Positions 29,641 through 37,091 of a stretch of DNA of 37,091 bases are shown in pieces. Made by a program: the position numbers and the translations under genes. The DNA is from Methanobacteriota archaeon (GTDB lineage Archaea > Thermoplasmatota > Poseidoniia > MGIII > CG-Epi1). The stretch is taken from positions 1 to 37,091 of the forward strand of contig JAERSJ010000133.1 in the NCBI GenBank assembly GCA_016845825.1, written 5' to 3'. Position 1 is the first letter of the stretch. Each line of letters begins with the position of its first letter. A model generated the notes under the pieces. It did no database searches. It saw only the letters and a list, made by a program, of their open reading frames with translations, and had not been told where the DNA came from.

Positions 29641-32600
29641 ATGGCAAAGAAATCTGTGAAAAAAGAGACGGCGTCAAAGAAAAGTACGCCTAAGAAATCT
29701 CCTGCCAAAAAAAATACTACAACAAAAAAAGCTCAACCAAAGAAAGCCGTTGCAAATAAAAATTCTACTAAACAAACTAAATTACAAGGCAATCAAAAGA
29801 AAGGTAAATTAACTGTAAGTCAAAGAGAAAGAGACGAAATTGATGCAGTCATGGATACTTTGTGGGCTTTCGTGGGAGCTCTAAAAAATTCTTGGAAAAA
29901 TGCAAGGCCTATTTTGTTAGCTGGTATTTTCATTGGACTCATTGGCGTAACCTTTTCTGGCTATGGTCAGGAGTTGGTTGGTGTTGAACAGTCTGGAATT
30001 TGGTATGCAATTACTGAAAATCCTGAAGATTTAGAAGCTTCTTTTGATCCTGTATTCAATAATCGACAATATCTAGAATATTCTTCTGGAGATGAAATTA
30101 GAATAGAAGGAAAATTAACCGATATTAGATACTATGGAGATATTGAGAATGGACTATATCCTATTCCTCCCAGTGGTTTAGATCCTGCGGTTGCACCTGG
30201 TGACAGTTTCAAAATTCTACAGCCTGGAACTACTGACTCACTGTTTCCAGTACTCTCTGAAAATAATAGTGAAATGAATATTAATTTTGCCAGTGGATTA
30301 GAATTCCAAAGAGTTCATTTCAATAATACTGACTTGACCGCAGCAGTTTTCACCAATGTAAAATTTACCGATGTTTTATTCTCAGAATATTCATTTACTG
30401 ATTCTTTCTTTATAGATTGCAGTTTTGAAAGAGTAACTTTCGCAGATGTCACTTTTAGTAAATCTGTAATGTCAAACGTGACTTTTGATGCTGTATTATT
30501 CAACAATGTCACTATGGATTCAAATCGAATTGAAAAGAGCACTTTGGATACTTTTTTGGTTAGAAGCTCTACATTTACTTCTGTTACATTTGATAAAACT
30601 GAAATTACAGGAACCAAATGGTCTCAGTCTGCTTTAATTGATGGGATTTTTCAAAGGAGTTCGATGGATGTGGTTATCTTTAGAGATCTGGAAGTCAACG
30701 ATTTTTATCTTATAGATTCGAAAATTAATTATAATTTTGATGTTCCTCTTACTTCTACTTTTGATCATACCTTTATTGAACTTGGAGAAGCTACTGTAGT
30801 CGTAGGAGGAAATGTCGAAAATGAATATGCCGCTGGAGCTCATCTTTATTTTGGAAATGCTAAAGTAAAATTGGGCGGATTGGCCGCTGGAACTGCTCCG
30901 ACATACGGTGGTTGGGAGCCTGGAAGTGTAACTGGTCAAGGTTTCCAAAAATTAAACTCGGGCAACTTATCTGTAAATTTAAATTATGAATACATTTATT
31001 CTGACTCAAAAGATATTGATATCACTTTTTGGTGGAATATTGCGTTTGATTGTATTGCAGTGTTGGGCCTTGGAATTCTGATTTATGCCATTGGTGGGCC
31101 TAGCGCAATGTTAGGACTTTTCAAGTTTCTTTCACCATTCATCATGACTGGAATCTTCTTTGTGTTAATGTTTTTGAGTATGGGACAGAGAGAGTTCCTC
31201 ATTTTGTCTCAGCTAATGCTCGTCTATTTTGTTCCGCCGTTTGGAAAAGGTACTGTTGTGCCTCTTGGAATTGCCGGAGGCGTAGATCCATGGGCCATTG
31301 CAATCTGTACTGCTTTTGTTGATATTGCAGTAGGTGTATTCCTAACTTGGAACTTTGACTTGGCGAAGAAAATACCATTCATTGGTAGTGGAATAAACCG
31401 TATTCAGATAAAGGGAAAAGCCATGTTGAAAGATTTACCTTGGTTAGAGCGAGCTTCTTTCGTTGGTATTGTTGTTTTTGTTATGTTCCCTTTCCAGGGC
31501 TCTGGTGCTGTCGGAGGCACTATCTTGGGAAGGGCAATTGGTTTATCGCCGAATAGAAACCTATCTGCGGTTGCAATTGGAGCTATTAGTGGGTCATTGA
31601 TACTATCTGCATCTGTTGTATATGGTCTGGGTATCTTAGCTATCCTCGCTCCTCTACAAATTGCTGTAACTGTAATGTTCATTGGACTGTGTCTCGTTAT
31701 CTATTATCTGTATCAACATTGGGAAGAGATCAAGTTGGAAGACGTTTCGCAGACAATTGGAGATGTTTCCCAAACTCTTGGTTTGCACAAAGAAGGCATC
31801 ATTGGAGCTCCAATTAATGCCAGCGTAGGCGCACTTGGAACTGCCGGCGGAACTGTTTTGAAAGTTACTGGAGATACAAGCCGTACTGTTCTTGGAGCTG
31901 TTGGACAAACTGGTAAAAACATAACTAAAACCACCGGTGATTTCTTTGGTTCTTTAGCTGGTTCTTTTGCGGATGATAAGTCTGATTATGCAGATACTAA
32001 TAAACCAACCGAGTTGGACTCTGGAGTGTTGGTTTCTGTGGCTGAACAAAATGTAAAACGTAGAGTTGTCGTAACAGGAGGAGCCGGATTCATTGGATCT
32101 CACCTTGTCGATAGGCTTGTTAAAAGAGATGAAGAAGTAGTAGTCTTGGATAATTTTTCATCAGGAGAAATCGAGTTCCTCGAAAACTCCATTGAAAATA
32201 TTACTCTAATTGATATTGATCTACTCAACGAAGACTTTGCCGGATATTTAGAAGGTGCAAAGATTGTCTATCACTTAGCCGCTAACCCTGAAGTTCAGCT
32301 AGGAATTACTAAGCCTGAAGTAATGCAAGAGCAAAACGTAGACGTAACAAAGCGAGTTTTAGATGCTATGAAGTTAACTGGTTGTGAAAATATTGTATTT
32401 ACTTCTACATCAACAGTATACGGAGATGCTGAGAAGATTCCAACTCCTGAAAATGCTGAATTAAACCCAATTTCTGCATATGGAACAAGCAAACTGGACG
32501 CTGAAAAATTAATTGAAAAATACTGTAAAGAAAATGATTTTAGAGGAGTTTCTTATCGCTTTGCTAATTGTGTAGGTCCACGAAGTAATCACGGAGTAAC

Positions 32601-33006
32601 ATTTGATTTTGTGAATAAATTAAGGAAAGACAATAACAATTTAGAAATATTAGGAGATGGAAAACAAAAGAAATCATACTTCCATGTTGAAGATTGTATT
32701 TCTGGTATGCTAAATATGGCGCCAGGTGAACTTTGTGAGAAGGGCGAAATGGTTGCTTTGAATGTAGGATCAAAAGATGCAATTGATGTTATTACCTTAG
32801 CTGATCAAGTTTGTAAGGCTATGAAGTTAGATAGTGTTGAATATTCCTTTACAGGCGGTGTCGATGGAGGAAGGGGCTGGAAAGGAGATGTTAAATTTAT
32901 GCGATTGGATATCAAAGCATTGATGAAACATGGATGGACTCCTCAATATACCAGTCGAAGAGCCATTAAGGAAACCGCAACTTGGCTTCACAAAAACTCT
33001 GAATAA
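29641..33006 (+). CDS. Giant fusion: Lys-rich tail, pentapeptide-repeat domain, COG2426-like membrane domain, NAD-dependent sugar epimerase
   Basis: 1121 aa in one uninterrupted frame. Residues 1-57 are Lys/Thr/Ser/Pro-rich, histone-tail-like. TM1 is at about 89-107. Residues about 219-355 are pentapeptide-like repeats (FNNTDLTAAVFTNVKFTDVL and many more A/C/S/V/T-x-F units), a right-handed beta-helix that should face outside. Seven further helices (about 460-695) include a segment resembling the small multidrug export protein family (PF06695/COG2426), from FGKGTVVPLGIAGG onward. A repetitive linker (700-800, QTIGDVSQTLG, KTTGDFFG) leads to an extended SDR: GGAGFIG (813-819), TSTSTVYG and Tyr947-x3-Lys951, a GalE/RfbB-like sugar-nucleotide epimerase or dehydratase. 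Eight helices would put the epimerase in the cytosol. An internal GTG (32038) could give a separate epimerase. Acceptor unknown. Confidence 0.85.
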   Translation: MAKKSVKKETASKKSTPKKSPAKKNTTTKKAQPKKAVANKNSTKQTKLQGNQKKGKLTVSQRERDEIDAVMDTLWAFVGALKNSWKNARPILLAGIFIGLIGVTFSGYGQELVGVEQSGIWYAITENPEDLEASFDPVFNNRQYLEYSSGDEIRIEGKLTDIRYYGDIENGLYPIPPSGLDPAVAPGDSFKILQPGTTDSLFPVLSENNSEMNINFASGLEFQRVHFNNTDLTAAVFTNVKFTDVLFSEYSFTDSFFIDCSFERVTFADVTFSKSVMSNVTFDAVLFNNVTMDSNRIEKSTLDTFLVRSSTFTSVTFDKTEITGTKWSQSALIDGIFQRSSMDVVIFRDLEVNDFYLIDSKINYNFDVPLTSTFDHTFIELGEATVVVGGNVENEYAAGAHLYFGNAKVKLGGLAAGTAPTYGGWEPGSVTGQGFQKLNSGNLSVNLNYEYIYSDSKDIDITFWWNIAFDCIAVLGLGILIYAIGGPSAMLGLFKFLSPFIMTGIFFVLMFLSMGQREFLILSQLMLVYFVPPFGKGTVVPLGIAGGVDPWAIAICTAFVDIAVGVFLTWNFDLAKKIPFIGSGINRIQIKGKAMLKDLPWLERASFVGIVVFVMFPFQGSGAVGGTILGRAIGLSPNRNLSAVAIGAISGSLILSASVVYGLGILAILAPLQIAVTVMFIGLCLVIYYLYQHWEEIKLEDVSQTIGDVSQTLGLHKEGIIGAPINASVGALGTAGGTVLKVTGDTSRTVLGAVGQTGKNITKTTGDFFGSLAGSFADDKSDYADTNKPTELDSGVLVSVAEQNVKRRVVVTGGAGFIGSHLVDRLVKRDEEVVVLDNFSSGEIEFLENSIENITLIDIDLLNEDFAGYLEGAKIVYHLAANPEVQLGITKPEVMQEQNVDVTKRVLDAMKLTGCENIVFTSTSTVYGDAEKIPTPENAELNPISAYGTSKLDAEKLIEKYCKENDFRGVSYRFANCVGPRSNHGVTFDFVNKLRKDNNNLEILGDGKQKKSYFHVEDCISGMLNMAPGELCEKGEMVALNVGSKDAIDVITLADQVCKAMKLDSVEYSFTGGVDGGRGWKGDVKFMRLDIKALMKHGWTPQYTSRRAIKETATWLHKNSE

Positions 33007-33015
33007 TTTGGAAAA

Positions 33016-33093
33016 GCTCCTGTAGTGTAGTCCGGCCCATCATTTCGGCTTCTCGAGCCGAGCACCCGGGTTCAAATCCCGGCGGGAGCACCA
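33016..33093 (+). tRNA. tRNA-Glu (anticodon CTC)
   Basis: Acceptor arms GCTCCTG and CGGGAGC pair with one G-U; the discriminator is A and CCA is encoded. The anticodon arm TCGGC-TTCTCGA-GCCGA gives CTC (Glu). The T-arm is CCGGG-TTCAAAT-CCCGG. It begins 9 bases after the stop of the epimerase fusion gene. Either it uses a promoter within that coding region or it is processed from the same transcript. No intron. Without CCA it runs 33016-33090. Confidence 0.94.
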
Positions 33094-33133
33094 AATTTCT
33101 TAGGATTTAGGTTAAATAGTAGAATTTTAATTT

Positions 33134-33892
33134 ATGATTATGAGATTAACTCAAATGAAGGCTATGGGCATAGGATTTGCAATTTTACTTGCTTTTTCAA
33201 TTAACGTACTACCAAACGCTGTATCTGAAGATAATAATAGTGATAATGAAATTCTAACAGGCTCTGACTGGTTCGAATGGACTATGAATGGAACTCACCA
33301 TTCTGTTTTAGCTATAACGAATGATTCTCTTAATTGGACTCATTCCGTTGTTTCTATCTATAACGAAACTGGAGTTTACAAAGAACCTTCTTTCTACAAT
33401 GCAATCGAATACGAATCTGATTTAGAGATGAATCATACTTTATTAGAAAATGGAACCCATTCTGCAAATATCACATTATATCATAATGAAACTGTCTTGG
33501 CTAATCACAATTGGTCATTTTATGTTGGAAGTACAGTAGATACTGATAATGATGGTATTATCGACAATGAAGATTCATGTCCTGAAGAAAACTCAAGCGG
33601 GTTTGATGCGGACGCTGACGGGTGTATTGATGATTCAGACAATGATGGTGTAAAAGATAACGTAGATATCTGTCCGTTTGATTCTACAGATGGGTGTCCT
33701 GCTGCATTACAAAATGTTCCAACAAATGTAACAGAAGAAGTACCTGGCTGTGTACACCAAAGTGCTGAAAATTACAACCCTGATGCTACAGAAGATGATG
33801 GATCATGTACATATGAAGAAGATACTCCTGGATTTGGATTAACTGTTGCTTTAATCGGTATTATCGGTGTTGCTTTTAGAAGAAGAAATTAA
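33134..33892 (+). CDS. Surface protein with TSP3 repeats and PGF-CTERM sorting tail, 252 aa
   Basis: The N-terminal signal peptide ends near residue 30 (hydrophobic IGFAILLAFSINVLPNAVS). Residues 40-135 form a beta-rich domain with many N-x-S/T sequons, likely N-glycosylated. Residues about 138-185 are thrombospondin type 3 calcium-binding repeats (DTDNDGIIDNEDSC, DADADGCIDDSDNDGVKDNV). Then comes a Cys-containing NYNPDATEDDGSCTY motif. The C-terminus TPGFGLTVALIGIIGVAFRR plus Asn is a PGF-CTERM tail: PGF, one helix and basic residues, recognised by archaeosortase A. Leaderless-looking: no Shine-Dalgarno, with TTAAATAG about 22 bases upstream of the ATG. Two extra in-frame Met codons follow, so the exact start is uncertain. 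Confidence 0.85.
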   Translation: MIMRLTQMKAMGIGFAILLAFSINVLPNAVSEDNNSDNEILTGSDWFEWTMNGTHHSVLAITNDSLNWTHSVVSIYNETGVYKEPSFYNAIEYESDLEMNHTLLENGTHSANITLYHNETVLANHNWSFYVGSTVDTDNDGIIDNEDSCPEENSSGFDADADGCIDDSDNDGVKDNVDICPFDSTDGCPAALQNVPTNVTEEVPGCVHQSAENYNPDATEDDGSCTYEEDTPGFGLTVALIGIIGVAFRRRN

Positions 33893-33894
33893 TC

Positions 33895-35376
33895 TTAAAC
33901 TAAAGGAATTAAGTCAATATCAGATTCGTACAAACTAGGGCCTGCTTCAAGGTAATAGACCGAACCCAATCTATCTCTTGAATTTGATGAAGAAGTATCC
34001 TCTCCAGAGGCGCAAGTTCCTGTACATCCATCTGCAAATGCAATGTATACTCTTCCTTCTAAGTCAATGTGTAGGTCGTTAAAGTCTAGCAGATTACGGT
34101 TGGAACCGCCTTCGTTAGAGCGACAGTCTCCACTATTTAGACAAATACTTCCGACTTGAACTGGATCTGTCGTAAGTCTTTGAGTGTGAAAAATAGGATT
34201 TTCATCAAGAGCATTCAGGCTGTATGTAACGTACAAGTGATGACTGACATTTGTAGTAGCATAATGTGCATTACCATTCCAGGGATTTCCATCTATATCT
34301 GGCTGACCTAGAGCACTAGCGTTTTCACTTCCAAGATAGGCTATAGCTATTCTCCCAGGATCTCCAGCTGAAGTGTGTGGGAAAGTAGCAGAAATCACTT
34401 CAATTGGACTGACTCTGATGCTTGTTTGGTCCCATGTATTGCCTGAATCTATACTTCTGGACATGTAGACTCCCTGATCTCCGCCTACCCATACATTGTA
34501 AGCATTAGATTCGGTATCTGTGGCTATTTCGCCATTCTTACGAGGATTTGGAGTTCCTACGTCTTGACCCATAGTTCTTTCTTCCCAAGTAAGGCCATTA
34601 TCTTTAGAAAAAATAATTGCAGGAGTTGCTACTCTAGGTGGAAGATAAACAGTACCGTCAGGTGCACTTGTGATTGCTCCATGCAAGCCTCCATTTGCTG
34701 TTGCTATTCCAACTAAATTGCCTCCTACTTCGAAAGAAGCTCCTCCGTCGTAACTGGTGTAGCATGAAATGTAAGCTAACTTGTTATAACAAAAATAAAC
34801 TGCAGTTTCATAAAAACTAGAACTTGCTCCACCTCCAATTCCATACCCTGCATTTGTCCAAGGTCCTGAACCTAGTTTGATATGGTCATTAACTGGGGCT
34901 CCAGAATCGTGAGGGTTAGCTTCCCAACTTTCACCGTCATTATCGGTCCATCCGATCCATGTTGTCCAAAGCCCCATCATATGGATATTGAAAACTCGGT
35001 CAGTAATTGGATCTACCCAACCGTAAGGATCATTTGTGAAAAATGCTTGAGAAGCATCTGCCGTATTTTCCCAAGTAAGGCCACCATCACATGATCTCAT
35101 TGGTTTTTCAAACGCAATAAAGAAAATACAGCCGCTAGAAGTAACGCCCAAACTAGGTTCTGCGCCTTGCTCCCCTACATTACTGAAGTAAAATTGCATT
35201 TCTAATGGTGCTACATCTGTATAGTTGCCTGTTGAATCTGTAACGAAAAGACCATCTGGAAGTCCTGCTTCTACGATGATAGGAGTATCATCTGAAGAAT
35301 CTTCATTTAAACAGCCTGACAGCGATGTTGCCATCACAAAAATGACTGCGAAAAATGACTTCCATTCTTTACCCAT
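33895..35376 (-). CDS. Secreted lipoprotein with Asp-box (BNR) beta-propeller
   Basis: 493 aa. The signal peptide ends in lipobox SLSGC with Cys22, so the protein is probably lipid-anchored on the outside of the membrane. Five Asp boxes (S-x-D-x-G-x-T-W) are visible: SCDGGLTW (95-102), TDNDGESW (144), SYDGGASF (208), SKDNGLTW (257) and SIDSGNTW (308). They indicate a sialidase-like beta-propeller. No catalytic Arg triad of true sialidases is evident by eye, so it may bind or act on glycans or proteins without being a neuraminidase. Cys pairs occur (CSGDC-like near residues 415-425 and CTGTC). It lies downstream of the subtilase with a 48-base gap, and could be co-transcribed or use its own TATA (AAAGTATATC). 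It overlaps no gene; the stop lies 2 bases from the convergent PGF-CTERM gene. Confidence 0.85.
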   Translation of the reverse strand: MGKEWKSFFAVIFVMATSLSGCLNEDSSDDTPIIVEAGLPDGLFVTDSTGNYTDVAPLEMQFYFSNVGEQGAEPSLGVTSSGCIFFIAFEKPMRSCDGGLTWENTADASQAFFTNDPYGWVDPITDRVFNIHMMGLWTTWIGWTDNDGESWEANPHDSGAPVNDHIKLGSGPWTNAGYGIGGGASSSFYETAVYFCYNKLAYISCYTSYDGGASFEVGGNLVGIATANGGLHGAITSAPDGTVYLPPRVATPAIIFSKDNGLTWEERTMGQDVGTPNPRKNGEIATDTESNAYNVWVGGDQGVYMSRSIDSGNTWDQTSIRVSPIEVISATFPHTSAGDPGRIAIAYLGSENASALGQPDIDGNPWNGNAHYATTNVSHHLYVTYSLNALDENPIFHTQRLTTDPVQVGSICLNSGDCRSNEGGSNRNLLDFNDLHIDLEGRVYIAFADGCTGTCASGEDTSSSNSRDRLGSVYYLEAGPSLYESDIDLIPLV

Positions 35377-35424
35377 ACTAGTTATCCTGCAAGCTGCCTG
35401 ATATACTTTACTAATTTTTAAGTA

Positions 35425-37091
35425 TTAACTACTGAACGAACGGCGACCCCAGAATACTAATGCCAAAGCACCACCTGCAAATCCGCCTGCTCCAGCTAAG
35501 AGAGCTACGTTTCTAATTGTCCAGACTGATTCTTCTATTTCCTGAATTGTTTCAACTTCCATTTGTAATCTGCTAAGATTAAATGCATTGAAATTCATTT
35601 CAATAAAATTAGTACCATTGTAAGCTGATGAAGGCTCTCCAAATTCTAATTTAGAGATACATGCTTGATTTGCTGTGTTCATGTTAACTCCATCAGTAGA
35701 ACATGCATAATCTCCATAATTTGTCATATTTTCATCAACATAATGATCTCCGGTTCCCATGATTAATCGAACATTTACATCATACGGGACACGTGGTTCC
35801 CAGAATTCTTCAAGCGTTGCTCCTTGATTTGGTTTAATTCCTACTGCAGTTCCTTCAATACCAAACACCCAAAGGTGTCCGCTGCTTGAATCATCTACTG
35901 CTATTGAATATTCTTTAGCATTAGTGTTAGTTCCAAGACTTTGAGAATTGTCGTTTGAACCATCGCTGTTAATGTCTATTGATAATTCTAAATCTGCAAC
36001 TGTAAATCTGTCAGTGTTAACTTGCGGATAAGAGAGTACGATTTCAGCACTTACTGTTCCTTCTGGAACGTGTAAGTAGTGAGTAGAGTCTGTAACATAA
36101 GTTCCGCTGCTGCCAACAAAGTATGCCCACTCCCCTTTCCAATCTGCTTTTAACGTATCTGTGAACTGTTTTGCTTTGTGAATGTGAGATATGCCTAACA
36201 TTGCATCTCTAGCATCAAAAACGGTAACCATTTCATTATCAGGCATACCGTCGCCATCCTCATCTGCATTTCTCATGCTTTCTAGGGTCAATGCCATTTG
36301 AATTGCATATTTTGTATCAATTAGCCCATGACCTTGTCCCCAATCGTGTGTCATTCCTGTTTTACTTACAGTTCCATTAGCATTTGATTGTCCGCCCTGG
36401 ATATATTTCCCAGAAAGCTCCATGATTAATTCTGCTTCAGAAACAAAAGTATCGATTCTATCTCCATACCACTCACCTTCAAGGGTTTCATGGTCTTCAT
36501 AGAGATAATCTGCAACTCCTAGTGATGGTGCTGCTTGGTACAATAGAGTTGCTACTCCAGCAATGTGTGGTGTTGCCATTGAAGTACCTGAAATTGCCAT
36601 GTAGTACAAGTCATCATCTGATGGACGTTGAATAATATCAATTAGAGTTGCACGAGGGGCTGTTGCCCATATCTCAACTCCTGGGGCGCCGATATCTGGC
36701 CATGTTTGTGGTTTGGTCATGTCTCCTCTAGATGAGAATCCTGCTATTCCAGAACCATCATGTTCAAGAGCTGCAACTCCAATTACTAGAGGAATACTTG
36801 CATACGGATTTGTTTGTAAATCACTACCGTCTCCTCCTGAATTCCCTGCTGCAAATACTGAAACCACATTGTTATCGTATTGTAAATTTAGAACCGCTTG
36901 AGAAACTGCATTAGATGGATCATATTCTGAACCTGAACTTCCCCATGAATTGGAAGTGACTCGAATGTTCAACGGATTTGCATCAGGCCTTGAATTGTCG
37001 TAAACCCATTGGAAAGCTTCAACTGCATTATCGATGAATGCGATATCTCCGACTCCCATTCCAACCAATGTTGCGCCTGGAGCTACTCCTT
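35425..37091 (-). CDS. Subtilisin-like serine protease (S8), 5' part beyond window
   Basis: The frame is open to the right edge, so the N-terminus (signal peptide, catalytic Asp and probably His) lies outside. Visible parts, counting from codon TTG at 37068: GVAPGATLVGMG at the edge, SNSWGSSGS, AAGNSGGDG (oxyanion Asn), FSSRGDMTKP, DIGAPG, and the nucleophile Ser163 in GTSMATPHIAGVA. A calcium-like DADEDGDGMPDNE segment follows, then a beta-rich C-terminal domain of about 250 residues, and one TM helix (VALLAGAGGFAGGALALVFW) with a basic RRS tail. It is thus a membrane-anchored secreted protease. It may process surface proteins or degrade peptides for uptake. The downstream lipoprotein gene is in the same orientation. 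Confidence 0.9.
   Translation of the reverse strand, partial: GVAPGATLVGMGVGDIAFIDNAVEAFQWVYDNSRPDANPLNIRVTSNSWGSSGSEYDPSNAVSQAVLNLQYDNNVVSVFAAGNSGGDGSDLQTNPYASIPLVIGVAALEHDGSGIAGFSSRGDMTKPQTWPDIGAPGVEIWATAPRATLIDIIQRPSDDDLYYMAISGTSMATPHIAGVATLLYQAAPSLGVADYLYEDHETLEGEWYGDRIDTFVSEAELIMELSGKYIQGGQSNANGTVSKTGMTHDWGQGHGLIDTKYAIQMALTLESMRNADEDGDGMPDNEMVTVFDARDAMLGISHIHKAKQFTDTLKADWKGEWAYFVGSSGTYVTDSTHYLHVPEGTVSAEIVLSYPQVNTDRFTVADLELSIDINSDGSNDNSQSLGTNTNAKEYSIAVDDSSSGHLWVFGIEGTAVGIKPNQGATLEEFWEPRVPYDVNVRLIMGTGDHYVDENMTNYGDYACSTDGVNMNTANQACISKLEFGEPSSAYNGTNFIEMNFNAFNLSRLQMEVETIQEIEESVWTIRNVALLAGAGGFAGGALALVFWGRRSFSS

Noticed and set aside
30315-30617. Antisense ORF opposite the pentapeptide region
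   Set aside because: Arises from the periodic Thr/Phe/Val codons of the repeat; no independent support.
30301-30720. Pentapeptide region considered as a DNA repeat array
   Set aside because: The repeat is at protein level only; the DNA units differ too much to be a satellite or CRISPR.
1-37091. Mobile elements, prophage or CRISPR
   Set aside because: No transposase, integrase, phage gene, direct-repeat array or att-like duplication at the two tRNA genes could be seen.

Overview
The window is a continuous piece of an archaeal chromosome, most likely from a planktonic marine Thermoplasmatota lineage (Marine Group II/III, Poseidoniales-like). Domain Archaea is certain from the ribosomal gene set: S4e, L32e and L19e, an aIF1/SUI1 factor, the RNase P subunit Rpp29, archaeal-type adenylate kinase AdkA and the EMC3/Ylp1 membrane insertase all lie in the archaeal S10-spc gene order. 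The marine Thermoplasmatota guess is inference. It rests on the A+T-rich coding, leaderless-looking promoters, a PGF-CTERM sorting tail, TSP3/PKD/Asp-box secreted proteins and a large secreted subtilase.

Layout. Positions 53-1952 (minus) hold three uncharacterised membrane genes; the largest is an internal duplication of a 4-TM unit. Positions 2099-3987 (plus) hold a secreted PKD protein, a 41-residue membrane microprotein and an uncharacterised polytopic membrane protein. valS (minus) follows, then a plus-strand thiolase-SDR pair and an acyltransferase-3 membrane enzyme. Positions 10229-25683 are one tightly packed plus-strand run of 28 genes: 22 ribosomal proteins, aIF1, Rpp29, secY, a hexapeptide-repeat acetyltransferase, adkA and an EMC3-like insertase. 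Most junctions overlap (ATGA or TAATG) or are a few bases apart. The run is preceded by a G+C-richer leader with several potential hairpins behind a clear TATA box. In it, uL24 carries an acidic linker and a C-terminal SAP-like domain.

Positions 25687-29206 hold a HemK-type methyltransferase (minus), diverging from a translationally coupled three-gene operon: a ribbon-helix-helix/PIG-L deacetylase fusion, a GT4-like glycosyltransferase and an ATP-grasp ligase. The shared 51-bp promoter region contains a perfect 12-bp palindrome nested in an 8-bp inverted repeat, which suggests autoregulation by the deacetylase's own DNA-binding domain. This is the best candidate here for an undescribed system. 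Next come tRNA-Ser(CGA) on the minus strand, a ubiquitin-like (SAMP/ThiS) protein ending in Gly-Gly, and an 1121-residue fusion (Lys-rich tail, pentapeptide repeats, COG2426-like membrane domain, NAD-dependent sugar epimerase). tRNA-Glu(CTC) follows. The window ends with a TSP3/PGF-CTERM surface protein and, on the minus strand, an Asp-box beta-propeller lipoprotein and a subtilase whose 5' part lies outside the window.

Read together, the central block makes ribosomes and the Sec/insertase machinery. The right third looks devoted to cell-surface glycans and exported proteins. No CRISPR array, insertion sequence, prophage gene or rRNA is visible, and no stretch longer than 300 bases lacks a gene.
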